Shown here: positions 11,632-23,497 of the stretch, one piece after another | Position numbering within the stretch: the stretch's first letter is position 1 | How the letters are laid out: each line of letters starts with the position of its first letter | Source: Bemisia tabaci | Taxonomy: Eukaryota; Arthropoda; Insecta; Hemiptera; Aleyrodidae | DNA length: 64,000 nt | Direction of reading: 5' to 3' | NCBI RefSeq assembly: GCF_918797505.1 | Contig: NC_092797.1 | Span: 13,653,372 to 13,717,371, forward strand | Translations under genes and position numbers: made by a program | Notes under the pieces: generated by a model | Told to the model about the DNA's origin: nothing | Database searches by the model: none | Seen by the model: only the letters and a program-made list of their open reading frames with translations

Positions 11632-12888
11632 GTTATAACGACCTTAGACGTAACCGTCTTCATTCATCGTGCTCTTGATAAAGTTCCATAAAATATCGCA
11701 ACTAATTCCTAAAGCGTGTTTCTAAAATAATAGTTTTATTTCAGAATTTTTATAAAAACTGAGAAAATATTGAAAATAAATTTACAGTGCCCTTTTCTTC
11801 TTATTAGCGGCTCTGGTGCTTGCACTAGAGCTGCTATTCCGGACGGTCCCAGCTGGGGAGTATCAATGCAGCATGTTACATTGTAGAGACCGCGCGTTGG
11901 TTGATGGGAATCGGCGCCATTTTCGGCTATGTTCCTTGTCATGACTTTATTTTATTGCATACTGTTTTATTGTTAGTCAATGCTATGTTGTGTATTGTAT
12001 TTTTGGAATCATGGTGATACAGTCAACAATTCAAAACTTGTTTGTGCTTTTATCTCGTGATGGAAAAAATGTACTTTACGTTCAAAATTTTAAAATTTGA
12101 ATTTGAAAGTTTTCGCGGTTAAGGAAGCTTTAACCACTGGGTTGGAGCTTCCTAGTCATTTACTCGATATCAGCTGATAGCAAACAAAGGTTACCAGGGA
12201 AACCGTAAACGTCTAACAACTATCGTGGCCATTGGGGCGATTATTGAAATGATATCGACTGTATGTCGCCGCTTACGACAGGACATAGCCCTATCTTAAC
12301 TGTGTAATATATCGCAATTCGATATTGTTTTGATTTTTAAAAGGAGCAATTCATTCATACAGTTCCGATTAGTTTTGGCGAACGGGCCCTTGACCTACGG
12401 CACTCGGCTCATGGGAATTTTTTAACTCTAAATTTTTTAACCTAACTCTTCCATTCCGGGAACATATTTATTGAAAACGGCGACTTTTTCAACAGTCCTA
12501 TTTTTATCTACAACATCTAAGTGGCCCTTCATAATCATTTAATTTTGGCCCCTGGCCAGCAAAAGGTTCGGAAATTGCAGTGATTTTGCCGAAAATGCTG
12601 AAGTAAGTAAATTTGGGCATTTTTTTTCCTTCTGCAAACTCTGTGGAGAAGCACTTTTCCTCCAGTACATCTATTTTTTTACTTATCTCTCGCAAGGTAC
12701 ATTTACAGAAGGTGTGTTCCAGTATTAACAGTTCAGATTCGTTGTTTTTTTATTACAACGCTTATTTCGGAAAGCAATTATTACATTGTTCAATTCTACT
12801 GACTTTCAACACTCGATTATACTCCGGCAAATTCTGCAGCAGCGTTTCAAATGTTGACTCTAATGCTTCCAACAGCCATCCGATGTCT
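11632..12888. other. No gene seen
   Basis: Mixed AT-rich sequence without recognisable repeats or coding runs. Confidence 0.5.
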
Positions 12889-13412
12889 AAGGGTTTATTC
12901 CTAGATTTAGGGATTTTCCGGAATTTCCAGGGATTTAGGGATTTTTCAGGAAATCTAGGGATTTTTTTTTGATGAGGTAAAGTTACCAAAAATCAACTTT
13001 TTAACCTCAATTATAGCTTCGACAATCGAAAACATTTTTTCATCTATATTTTGTAGGCCTTTTTGGCAACACTATTTTCCCCGCAAATAAGCCGGAAATT
13101 AAAACGATTGTGTCCTTCGATGTACTTGACATTCAACTGCATTCAACCTGTTAATAATAAGAAATCAACTAATATTCTTTCATTTTATTGGTCTGGATTA
13201 GCACTGCTTTCAGAGAGCGCCAAAATTCAAACGAGCCAATCAGATATAAATATTGCAAATCGCTACATCGAATGACATCATGATTCTTCATAAAAAAATG
13301 GCGCTTTTTGCAAAATCTAGGGATTTTTTAAGTATATTTGAGCAAATCTGGGGATTTAGGGATTTTTAGCGAAATCTAGGCATTTTTTTTCTTCCCGCTA
13401 GGGATTTAATAT
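12889..13412 (+). repeat. Region bounded by CTAGGGATTT motif clusters
   Basis: CTAGGGATTT or TTTAGGGATTT occurs about four times at 12902-12965 and five times at 13315-13405, each cluster mixed with GAAATCTAGG. The 350 bp between is unremarkable. Probably the two terminal regions of an element with direct terminal repeats. It is not the insect telomere motif TTAGG. Confidence 0.5.
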
Positions 13413-13726
13413 CGGAAGACTGGCTTCCAGTATCGCAGCGTTGATCGTCGCTGATGTCGAAATGGAACCTAATGCCGGACATACTGTAACACCTCCATTC
13501 CTCAATTCCGGTGAGGAATACGTCTCTACCCTTAACTCAATATAAATATACAAATTGATAAGTGAGTGCTTTAGTCTCCTGAAAACAGAATTGCGAAACT
13601 TAAAATTGGAGAAAAATGATGAGTAAATGAAAAAATGGAACCAATTGATGGAAAAGTCGCATGCCATTCTGACACAAAATATGGCGTCTATCGAATCACC
13701 TTAACTAAATAAAATAACCAAATTTT

Positions 13727-13785
13727 CAACTCTCAAACTATCAACTATCAACTATCAAAATTCAAACTATCAAAATTTCCAACAA
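13727..13785 (+). repeat. Short CAACTAT/CAAACTAT repeat
   Basis: Repeated CTATCAA and CTCTCAAA words in an AT-rich setting; simple-sequence DNA. Confidence 0.6.
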
Positions 13786-15104
13786 TGACAAAAATGATTG
13801 TAATATACCTATAATGTAATGAAATATACACGCTCTAATCATTTAATTTGTATTACCTTTATGTTATGTACCTACATGTTATACTATTTTTATAATAAAT
13901 TTTGCCAACATGCTTTTCAATTCAGTCTACAACATTTCATTCCGACGTGGCAATAATGATTTATAATGCCCCTAAACATTAAAATGAATTACAATAGTAA
14001 TGCCGCATTATAATGTCGTATTATACATCGCAACGATTCATGTCCTACTGATTATTGATTATTGTAAGATGAATTCTGTTTTCTCTGATTGTATGTTTCA
14101 TACGTGCGAAGCAAGTACGGGTCACTAGAAACGTGGTTCGTACGGGTGGCTGATGAAATTGATCTTCGAATACCTTTTGATGAGCTAGGGAAATGGAACC
14201 ATCTGCATCTCATGGACAATAAATAGTTGCCGTAATTAAGGTCATCCCGTGATTAAGGTGCCGTGATTTAAGTCATAAATTCTTCATCTAATTCTTGATT
14301 CATCTCCAAAATGTCTGCTAAAGCTTTCATGCGCTTCTCCTTGTATGCATGAATGAGCAAATTGGGTATCGAACAAGCGGACACTTTTTGAAAATTTAGA
14401 TGATTCTGGACAATATCGTACAGAAGTCCACGAGCTGCAGATAGAACCATTACCTCTAGCTCATCAAAAGTTATTCGAAGATCATTCAACAACCTCTTTG
14501 ACAAGTTGCAAAAACTTTTCGTTAACAATAGTGTCACACGGTACTAGGAATATTTACTATTTAACGAACCTTATATTTCCCTGACTCAGTCCTAAATTAT
14601 AGAAGTATGCGTTACTTTTCCAGCAATCCAAAAAAACAATTATACAAAAAACCAATACCTACACTTTCAGATATAAAAATGCAAATTTTTTGCAGCCTCG
14701 CTAAACGACTTATCAACCAGAGATTTTTTAGGAAGCGGACCTCCAAAGAGCTTTCAAAATTAAAAGTATACAACAAGTGATAATGCCATGTATTCGCCAT
14801 ATCAAAGCCCAATACACATTTATACACCGGCTACGTAAATCTGCTAAGTTACAAAACATGAATCGACAGTTGTCGGATTGTACATCAATGACAAAATGTG
14901 TCTAGGCCCTCATTCTTGACTACAACTACTGCCCCCAGAGCCGCTCTCCGACGCCAATGCGTTGGAGCTTCCTGCTTGTTTTTCATTTTACTCGGCTTTT
15001 TCTTCTTCTTCTCTTTATTCTCTCTCCTTTTCTTCTTCTTTCCCTTCGTCAAGTGAATTTTATAGCATCTTCGTTGAATGTTTGTTAAAATTAAAGGTAA
15101 AGCC
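13786..15104. other. No gene besides the mariner remnant
   Basis: Flanks of the transposase fragment were inspected for terminal repeats and for continuation of the frame; neither was found. 14995-15050 is a TTC/TCT-rich patch. Confidence 0.5.
14268..14537 (-). pseudogene. Mariner-type transposase fragment
   Basis: The 89-residue frame contains a run typical of the N-terminal DNA-binding half of mariner/SETMAR-like transposases: a leucine-rich helix ending LLYDIVQNHLNFQKVSAC, then a slot where intact proteins have a WVP motif (here SIPNLL), then KEKRMKALADILEMNQ and DEEFMT, which corresponds to the DEFL(T/S) just before the first catalytic block. The frame stops there, so the whole catalytic DD(D/E) domain is absent, and an N-terminal helix-turn-helix is not seen either. 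No flanking terminal inverted repeats were found. It is a dead remnant on the minus strand. Recognition is by motif memory, not by alignment. Confidence 0.58.
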
Positions 15105-16310
15105 TATACAGGGTGTACCAAAAGTCCGTCCCACCCCTGCTAAGTTTTGAACGAATTGAGCTAGGGTAATGAAACTTTGGGAATGTTCCTATCTCAAAGG
15201 GGACCATCTTTTGGGGTAGTCAAAATTTTGGTCCCCCCTCAGGGGGGGCGCGGGGGGCCCCAACTTTTTTTTTCAAATGGCAACCCCTATCTTGTGATAC
15301 CTCATTCGAAAGAGCATAGGAAACTAAGAATTTTGGCGCAAATCGCAGATCAATATCTTAATTTTTGACCGAGTTATGATAGGTCAAAGGTCAAATTTGA
15401 CCTATTTTCAAAAAATCATAACTCCGGTTCAAATTATCGTAAAGAAAAAAATAAAACGGAAAAATTTACCAAATTGTGTCCGCTTTTAAGTAAAAATTTC
15501 AGAAATCACTTCGTTTTAATTTTAAGGGGGGCTCGGACCCCCAAATACGTCAATGCAAAGGTCATTCAATTTTCCCGCGAAATAATCCAATTTCCCCTAG
15601 ATTTGCCTCCACGTCATCTCAGGAAGGTCACAATCAGTTCAACATTACGTTGGCAAGTCCCCAAATTTCCGGAAAAGTAAAAAAAAAAAACGAAATTTAA
15701 GGTGATTAAATTTGACCGTTTAAATTTCGTTTTTTTAACTTTTCCCGAAATTTGGGGACTTGCCAACGTAATGTTGAACTGATTTTGACCTTCCTGAGAT
15801 GACGTGGAGGCAAATCTAGGGGAAATTGGATTATTTCGCGGGAAAATTGAATGACCTTTGAATTGACGTATTTGGGGGTCCGAGCCCCCCTTAAAATTAA
15901 AACGAAGTGATTTCTGCAATTTTTACTTAAAAGCGGACACAATTTGGTAAATTTTTCCGTTTTATTTTTTTCTTTACGATAATTTGAACCGGAGTTATGA
16001 TTTTTTGAAAATAGGTCAAATTTGACCTTTGACCTATCATAACTCGGTCAAAAATTAAGATATTGATCTGCGATTTGCGCCAAAATTCTTAGTTTCCTAT
16101 GCTCTTTCGAATGAGGTATCACAAGATAGGGGTTGCCATTTGAAAAAAAAAGTTGGGGCCCCCCGCGCCCCCCTGAGGGGGGACCAAAATTTTGACTCCC
16201 CCAAAAGATGGTCCCCTTTGAGATAGGAACATTCCCAAAGTTTCATTACCCTAGCTCAATTCGTTCAAAACTTAGCAGGGGTGGGACGGACTTTTGGTAC
16301 ACCCTGTATA
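15105..16310. mobile_element. 1.2 kb near-perfect palindromic (foldback) element
   Basis: The left arm begins TATACAGGGTGTACCAAAAG and the right arm ends with its exact complement, TTTTGGTACACCCTGTATA. The two arms of about 597 bp are complementary throughout as far as I could follow by eye, with only a few mismatches (for example GGGGTAGTC versus GGGGGAGTC, and an A-run length difference). The loop is about 18 bases at 15701-15718. TATA or TA at both ends may be the target duplication. Matching open frames in both arms (15474-15680 plus, 15706-15942 minus) only mirror the palindrome and are not genes. The near-identity of the arms implies a recent origin or ongoing gene conversion. Confidence 0.92.
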
Positions 16311-16392
16311 TGTTTTTCAACTCTGTCATTTAAAAGGTCCCGATTATCCAGACAAGGGTTAACGATTGTATCTTTCAAGAGCCAGAGTTCAA

Positions 16393-16652
16393 CTCTGCCG
16401 AGCTGAGGAAAATCACGGTATCCGCCTTATTCAGACGTTGCCAACTTTTCTTCAATAAAAACTGACTTTATAAAGAAAATTGTGAATAATTTTCTTCAAA
16501 ATTTTCGGACAATGTTGTTCACAGTTTAATCAAAAAGATCCGAAAATTTCAAGGAAAATTATGTATAACTTTCCTCAAAATAACATGTTTTACCGGGGTA
16601 AATCTAGAAATTCTCGAATGTTCATGCGGCGTTGCTTCTTTAGCACGGCTGA
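16393..16652 (+). mobile_element. CTGCCGTGC family MITE, copy 1
   Basis: The left end CTGCCGAGCTGAGGAAAA with GACGTTGCCAA pairs with the right end TTCTCGAATGTTCATGCGGC and TTTAGCACGGCTG. Flanking AACT on both sides may be a 4 bp target duplication. Confidence 0.75.
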
Positions 16653-16861
16653 ACTGCACGTGCCGAGGCGCAGGAAATTCAGGCATACGCGTTTTACGAG
16701 ACTAATTTCAAACATCCCGCACACAAGCGAAATCGAGTTACGAGGTATGAGGGCGACTATCTCAACTCGTACTTTGTCGGAGCCGAAATTACGGAATGAC
16801 AATATTATCTTCCATCGAGTAACGTTGGATATGCGTTCCTCAGTCTCCTCGTCCGCCAGGC

Positions 16862-16985
16862 ATGCTCGATTCATCGTTTGTCCACTGACGTAAGGACGTG
16901 AATATATTTCAAGATAACCCCTGTTGTCCGTGTAACTCAATTCCTTTCACGGCTTACGTGAAAATGGAGGTACTATCACACATCA
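16862..16985. repeat. CTTACGTCAG(A/T)GGAGCGACG dispersed repeat, copy 1
   Basis: Contains CACTGACGTAAGGACGTG (minus orientation) and then a plus-oriented CACGGCTTACGTGAAAATGG. Both are words of the repeat seen at 29440, 29980 and 36944. The two orientations side by side suggest inverted halves. Confidence 0.45.
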
Positions 16986-18314
16986 GTGGAATGATACGTC
17001 ATGATGACTAAGGGATAAACTTTGACGACGCTGTATTGTGCGGCCTTCAAAGCCCAATGCAACGGAATAAGTATATAGCGCCCCTATTTTCTTTGAATGG
17101 CCAAAATTTACGTACGTATAAAAAGCCTTGCACCGGTGTTGTGCACATAAGAGACATCTCTCTCATATGAGAATATCTTTGAGAAATGTCAAGTGTTGAA
17201 TGGTTGGTTTCTTACAGATAATAGTTAGTTTCTTATAGGTCTTAAGTTTTACAGGGGATGAAGTTGAAAGACACAATAATGTACAAAACACGGGATATTT
17301 TGACCGGTCCCCCGGTCATTATTAACCGTCGAAAAAAAAAAATTAAAAAATATAAAAAAAAACAAAAGGGAAAAAACAATGTTACCGATTTCTGGTCATC
17401 GCAGCGAGAAGACCACTTGGTTTAGTTTCTCATTAATTACGCTATGTATGGGGAAACATTATAATAAAAACAGCGTGGGTTACTTCTGATTCTAATGATT
17501 TAAATGAAACACGATGCAGGTAACTAAATTTCATCTTTTTTAAATGGGAAGCGCGGTGTTTGCAGTATAACAAGGTGCGATCAGTTAGATTAATTATTGA
17601 ACCAAAGAATGACATAAAATTGCATGAAATTCCGGCGATTTCGTGCCTTGAATATGACAGACGAGAATAATAAATAGCTTTTCCGTACTTTAGCTTAGCT
17701 TTTCATTTCTTTGAAATGAAAACTGCAAAACACCATAACATCGGTTCGGTTCGACCCTTCTTAAGGCCGATTCTCGTCCCTAAATATGTTTTTAAGAGAA
17801 AACTCTGGAAAAAAATCTTGGTCACAAAAACTGTATTCTGAGTTTTTGTGGAGTAAGCGCTTCATTCACGGCCACAGTTTCAAACTATACTTCCACAGAT
17901 ATTACCTTTTTTTACAGTTGAAATATGACAAGAAGCTTGCGATACCGGTACCGCCATTCGAGGTTTTGCAGTTTCAATTTTTAAATACATTATCCACCGC
18001 ATCCTAAGTGGCAGGAAGGAATAAAGCGATATCGAAGCGCAAAAATGTATTTCCTGTAACTAGATTTCTCTTGAAAATAAGGATCTATCCTTTCATTTTA
18101 ATTCTGTGAAAGGATGCCCATCCTGACGGAATCGTTTATTTTTTGAGGAGCCTGACTGTCGAAGACTCTTGACCCTCAGTTTTCATCATTCACTACGATC
18201 TCCCAAGCTCACGAGCTTTCGGAATTCGGAGCCTCTCGCAAATGAACGGTACAATGGAGCGTGGAGCTTTGACGCGATGGAGACACAGGCAGTGATAAAA
18301 GGCGATGTACATTC
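16986..18314. other. No gene seen
   Basis: Contains an A-rich stretch at 17330-17375 that could be the tail of a decayed retroposon, but no diagnostic body precedes it. Confidence 0.5.
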
Positions 18315-18690
18315 TACAGGGTGATTTGGAATTTAGTTGAACTACTTCAAGAAGCAATTTTCTGTTCGGAATAATACCTCTTCAATGTTTAGAATTTTTT
18401 ATTGAGTCACGTATTATTCCGAAAACTAAAGCCTGCCAAAGTTTGAGAGACAACATGATTATATTGTGGCAACATTTATATTTTGTGATTGTCGATAAAA
18501 AAAAAAATGGGCCCAAAGTCGCGAGGATAAAAGTTTCAGTTGAGTCCATCGGGTATGAACAAAGATCAGTTTTTGAAATTTTCATATGAGAGAATACTGC
18601 TCTATCCTAATTTCATACATACACTGTATTGGCATATTACCACGTCGTTTAAAAGGAGTTTTGAGACTACAGTTGCGAGTCCGCTCAGTG

Positions 18691-18958
18691 AGCTGATTAT
18701 TGAATTTGATTTACAAAATGATAGAAAATGAAGACAAAGTGCGCAAAGTGCTCTTAATGTTTGAAACAGGTGGTTCTTTTAGACTAAGTGAAAAAATGAT
18801 AGACTAACTGAAGGGGCTCTCGCGGATTTCCGTAAGTTAGTGTATTATCTACCACCTTTGTCAATTGCAACCACCCTTTTTTTTACCAATAAAATGGCTC
18901 AATATTGGCTTTGTATTTTTGATGTATTACTTTGTCTACCAAATTCAATAATTAGCCC
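18691..18958 (+). mobile_element. GGGCTGATTGTTGAAA family MITE, copy 1
   Basis: The left end AGCTGATTATTGAATTTGAT pairs with the right end ATTCAATAATTAGCCC. The interior shares GGTGGTTCTTTTAGACT, AAAATGATAGACTA and CTTTGTCTACCAA with the copy at 60547. Confidence 0.75.
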
Positions 18959-19120
18959 TTATTTAGGAGGAAGTTATCATACCGAAAAGGAAAAAAATCT
19001 TAAATTTATCAAAGAAAGCGTCCATAAACTGCATAACGCACTTTTTGGGCATGTGTTGCTGAAACTCAAACTTCTACAGAGCATCAACGCTGTTATTGTG
19101 AGTTGCGGCCTTAGTCCTAT

Positions 19121-19380
19121 TTGGATTGCATTTTGCAAAAAGGAACCAAAAGCGTCCCGATGCTTCTAGAATTGTGCAACTTTAATTTTTTGCAATAAAA
19201 TTACTGAAATCAAGAAAAAAATTTAATTTACAGAGGTGATTTTCTTCTTGAATTTATAGTTTATTGGGAGTAAAGGTAAAACTTGTTCAGATCATCAGGT
19301 TACAATTGCAAGGTGAAAAAATGGCACAATCTTGGCGACATTAGAATGCTCTTGGTTCTATTTTGCAAAATGCAATCCAC
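19121..19380 (+). mobile_element. Long-type (260 bp) TTGGATTGCATTTTGCAA MITE, second copy
   Basis: Ends TTGGATTGCATTTTGCAAAA and TTTTGCAAAATGCAATCCA. Interior collinear with 7261-7522, including ACAGAGGTGATTTTC and GTGAAAAAATGGCACAATCT. Confidence 0.85.
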
Positions 19381-19652
19381 TTTTTAGTCTCCATCTTGTG
19401 TAGATAGCCTAGTTTACTTTATCATTCGTTTAATTGTAGTTATATCACCTAAGTTACGTTAAAAAATGTCAATTGTTAGAATCGTTTTACCTTTGTTTTT
19501 ACAATTGTTAACCCTTGTTAGAATCGGTAGTGGTGGCAGATTGTAAAAATTATGATTTAATAAAAAAAAAATAAAAATAAAAAAGAAATCTTGCGTAAAC
19601 GGTCCCAAAGAAAACGAGCCCTAAAATCTCCGTATCTCTGAATCACCCTGTA

Positions 19653-20861
19653 CGGTCCTACCTGTCAGGGAGAAAGAACTGGAAAGCAACGTTTACGGGA
19701 CGACAATTAGTAAGGAATCGACAAAGGGACGAGTTGTAAATTACTCCGGAGGCTGTGAATGTTCTGTTGCCGTCGGTCGCATGATTGAACTAAATTTCCA
19801 TCAGACCGGCGAAGAGCCCGGCCAATAATTCAATTCCGTGCCGGTAACTCTTTGGAGCCTATCCCTTCTGCTTCCCTCTGTCGTGCTCTGAGCTTTTTGC
19901 GGCCGCGCTCACCGAGGGAAGAGGGAAATTAGAGTCCCGGAAATTGGGGTTTTGCCCGCGGCGCAACCGCGATTAGACTTTAAAAATTATGATGAAAGGT
20001 TTCTCAGGAGAGGTTAAATCAAAGGTATTCCAAAGGCGTGGTTATACTGTAAACTAAAGGTTCTTTAGGAAGTCTTTCTCTACCGGGTATCTCTCAATCA
20101 TATAGTCTACCCTAGTATACCTTTCCTCAAGGAGATCAGGATACAAAACTATACTGTACGACTGAAAGTGCTGCTCCTTACTATAGTCATCACCCATTGA
20201 GAGGGCTCTCCGTGATAATACAAGTTAGTATATTTCTGTAAAATTCTGTTCAACAAGTGCAGAAGTAACTCTTCTGTGCCGTGACATAGCTTTCTCATTT
20301 TATTTCATTTTTCAAATTTAAGGACCCCTTCTACTTGACTCCACCTCCATTTGAATAATATTGATCGATCTTTTAATTGCTATGTATTTTGGCATTCGCA
20401 TCAATTTATCTCATCTTGTTATTCTTGTATTCATATATTGTATTCTTGTATTTGCAGATCCATCTCCTCCTCTCTTTTCTTAATATCCTGTTTTAGAATC
20501 AATTCCTCTCGTGTAAACAAATCCTCCGCTGAGGATAAATTGAGAGTGCACGTTGGCATCGCAGGAGGACGAAGTCACTCGACCGATTGGCGATTACCGC
20601 CCGACTCGGATGGTTTTAAAACGGTCCGAATGCAAGATGTGCAATCCGATGACCGTATACCCGAAACAACGTGCTTTCAAAGCCATTCCAGTAAGCCGGC
20701 GCTTTTTATAGCTTCATTTGAATTTATCGTCGCCAACTGTTTCTACGCTCACTCCTTTCATTGAGTCGTTCTAGATACAAGCAACAAAAACGGCACGAAC
20801 ATGATTCGGCCCCCGCAACACCGTCAAAGTGATTAATTGTTTGTGAACATCCCGACGACAC
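19653..20861. other. No gene seen
   Basis: The longest frame (20351-20764, plus, 137 codons) starts in a Ser/Cys/Ile-rich AT-biased stretch and lacks any domain, so I read it as chance. 19780-19960 is GC-richer. Confidence 0.5.
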
Positions 20862-21062
20862 GAAAGGAACTCGACGATAATTCAACGATAAATCAACGAA
20901 AACTCAACGGTACCTCAATGCTGACTCAACGGACCTCAACGATAATTATACGATAGCTCAACGATAACCCGCAATGACAATATATTAATAACTCTGAGAT
21001 ACCTAAAGAATACCTCAACGATATGTCAACGATAGTTCAATACTGCTTAAACAATAACTCAA
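20862..21062 (+). repeat. Degenerate CTCAACGATAA short tandem array
   Basis: CTCAACGATA, TTCAACGATA, GTCAACGATA, CTCAACGGAC and similar 10-12 bp words recur at least twelve times over 200 bp with irregular spacing. No frame stays open through it, so it is probably a decayed satellite. Confidence 0.7.
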
Positions 21063-21326
21063 TCAGAAGTTAAAAAAGAAAAACAAAAAAACTAGGTATT
21101 TAGTAAAGGTAGGTAAGATGGTAGCGCAGTGTGGCTAAAAGTCGTTATAGAAAAGACGTTTACCAAGATTGTAACACTGAGAATAGCACTAGATAAGGCT
21201 GTACTCCATAATGTCAACAGCGTACAAATTCATTGATTTTTTTCTGTATCGCACTTTAAGCTACAGAGACAGAAGGCGAATTGTGTGTAGGGAAAGCTAT
21301 TCAAAAGAATTTTTCCTGGAGATAAC

Positions 21327-21484
21327 AGTTTTTTTCTACAATAATTGGACCTATTTCTGCCAAACGGAACTATGGGCATTATGACGTGAACCCTGTTATG
21401 CGTATATTCTTATGGGTCTCAGGGTTCATATATTAATGCACACAGTTCCGTTTGGTAAAAATACGTCCAATTGTGGGAAGAAGG
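21327..21484. mobile_element. Hairpin element with CTGCCAAACGGAACTAT arms, copy 1
   Basis: The left arm ATTGGACCTATTTCTGCCAA with ACGGAACTATG pairs with the right arm CACAGTTCCGTTTGGTAAAA and ATACGTCCAATTG. The loop region contains TGACGTGAACCCTG and CAGGGTTCATATATTA as a further pair. Confidence 0.85.
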
Positions 21485-21908
21485 TATCGAAAATTACACA
21501 AAAAACTCCAACATCCCGTCTATCGAAAATTGGTTACACAAATAGAGAAAAGTTGTGTAAATCTTAGGCCTTTCAATCTTTCAAATTTTCTTTGAGATCG
21601 AACGAGCCAGTTCTCATCTAACTTACAGTAACAGGAGCCGTGATTGTTTCGCATCGTTAAAAATAAGTAGGTATGTTAGAAAAAATTAGCTACCTACACT
21701 ACAACAAAGCAACAAGTAGATTTACAAAACTTCAGATCCCCCGTAGTTCTCTAATAATTCACCTGGTCAGGTCTTTTCTCCACGTGACGTTTCATGGAAT
21801 TTGTCCTAGACAAAAATCTTAGTTACAAAATTGGTGAAAATATTGAGTTTGTCAATTACTAATCACACTATCAAGTAGAGTCCTTGAAGGGTCCTAAAAG
21901 CGACGCAG

Positions 21909-21936
21909 TAAGAAGAAGAAGAAGAAGAAGAAGAAA
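21909..21936 (+). repeat. (GAA)n microsatellite
   Basis: Seven to eight AGA/GAA triplets in a row. Confidence 0.85.
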
Positions 21937-22566
21937 TTGTGTTGCTTTGTTTTGCAGAGAAAAAGCTTAGAAGTTAGAAGTTTCATTCCTGCGATTCAAA
22001 CTTCGGACATATCCCATAAAACGTTCCGTGGAGACAAGGCCTTAGATTCTTCCATTTTCAAAACTACAACAGTTCTTAGTTTTTTGTCGAAAAAAATAAT
22101 ACACGAGAAAAAATACGGCAACAACTAACACAGTTAGGCTGATTCTCGTTAAATCCGTCCAATCGCGTTCAATTTAAAGGCTCGCACTAAGCGAGAACAC
22201 AAACTATTCCAGCAAGTATCTCTCCCGATGTTGCCGCTTCTCGAGCGAAATTCCAAAACTTTCTTTTGTTCCGTGTCAAAGTTCCCGGGAAGAGCGGCAA
22301 GACTCCTCCGAGGCCCCGCGATAAAAGAAACGCGAGCAGCACCAAAGTTGATCAATTTCCACCGGAATGAGTTGAGGGGTCGCAACTCCCGAGCATCCCT
22401 CTCGACTTTGGAAAAGTCGCCCGACTTTTCCCGGACGGATCATCGCCGCTTCAGAGGAGCTGACCCTCCTTTACCAAAAACCACATATCTGTACAGACAT
22501 ATATCAGTAGTTGCGTGGTTTGGGTTTGAAGGGGCAGTATTGTCCGCGCCCCGCTTGACATCGCAT

Positions 22567-22800
22567 CGGCGCACAGTGGATCGAGTCAATCGGAGAAATC
22601 GGACATGATTTTTTTTGACTAAAACTGCGAGTTTAGATGTTTATTTCGTGATATTTTAAAGTTTGAGGGGCGCTTTATAAAGTAAATTTTACGAGAAAAC
22701 CAATGGGACCGCTTTTAAGACCTCCAAGTTTTGTAATAATGGAGTTATGAGCTTTTGAAGTTTTTGAATTTTGTCCGATCGATTCGTCCTAGAGAACCTA
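22567..22800 (+). mobile_element. CACAGTGGATC family element, copy 3
   Basis: Starts GCGCACAGTGGATCGAGTCA and ends in a decayed GATCGATTCGTCCTAGAGAA. The interior carries GACTAAAACTGCGAGTTTAG, TTATTTCGTG, GAGAAAACCAATGGGACC and GGAGTTATGAGCTTTT in family order. Confidence 0.75.
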
Positions 22801-23497
22801 TATAAGGAGAGTACGGACATGTCGAAAATTTTGAGGTGATGGAGGTCTTAGACCCCAAAAAGGCAGCCAACCTATGAATTCAAATTATCCAGAGTGATTT
22901 ATGATCGCAATTGTTGGGAACTGTCGTGGGCAAAGCACGTATTTGACTTGGTTTTTGCATAAACTTACTCATTTTTGCGGGAGAATGCTTACTTATGAAT
23001 TTTCTCGACCATTTTCGTTTGATATTGGAGTCTGAAGATTGACAGTGATATTTTTCGTTTTCACAGGTTACCTACCCTTTTGGGCCCTAAGAGCTACATA
23101 TTTCGAGGTGTCCATACTCTCCCTATTTAGGTACTCTAATTCGTTCCATTGTGCGGCGACCGAGTCGGGACCGGTTAAGAGTAATGGTGAATCAATTGCA
23201 CCGGGTCCGTCCGCTCTTCTCGAGAACAATTTCATAATCAATCCACCCCGGGTTCCTCCCGAGTGCTTCCCGAGCGTATGTTTTCCTCCGTTGTCTCTTT
23301 TGATTCCTCCGGATTTATTTTCACGGATCAAGAGTTTGAATCGAGCACAATAAAAAGAGCGGGTTCCTCGGCTTCCCATAAAAATGTTTGATCACTCCTT
23401 TTCTCCCGGCTCACATACAGCCGGAGTTCTCGAGAGTAAATTTGTTCAAGTGCTCGCTTTCCGCGCTTTTCGGGGTCGTTAGAAATCAGTGCCGAAC

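Larger units (their letters stand above)
18315..19652 (+). mobile_element. 1.3 kb element with ACAGGGTGATT ends, hosting two nested MITEs
   Basis: The left end TACAGGGTGATTTGGA and right end TCTGAATCACCCTGTA are inverted. Inside lie a GGGCTGATTGTTGAAA MITE (18691-18958) and a 260 bp MITE (19121-19380). No transposase is visible. The end motif shares ACAGGGTG with the palindrome at 15105, so the two may use a related transposase. Confidence 0.55.

Noticed and set aside
12889..13412. Interstitial telomere repeat
   Set aside because: The word is TTTAGGGATTT with irregular spacing, not a clean TTAGG array.
15474..15942. Paired frames with nearly identical proteins on opposite strands
   Set aside because: They mirror the 1.2 kb palindrome; identity follows from the inverted repeat, and the frames carry no domain.
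20351..20764. 137-codon plus-strand frame
   Set aside because: No domain, odd Ser/Cys/Ile composition typical of AT-rich chance frames, no splice-site support.
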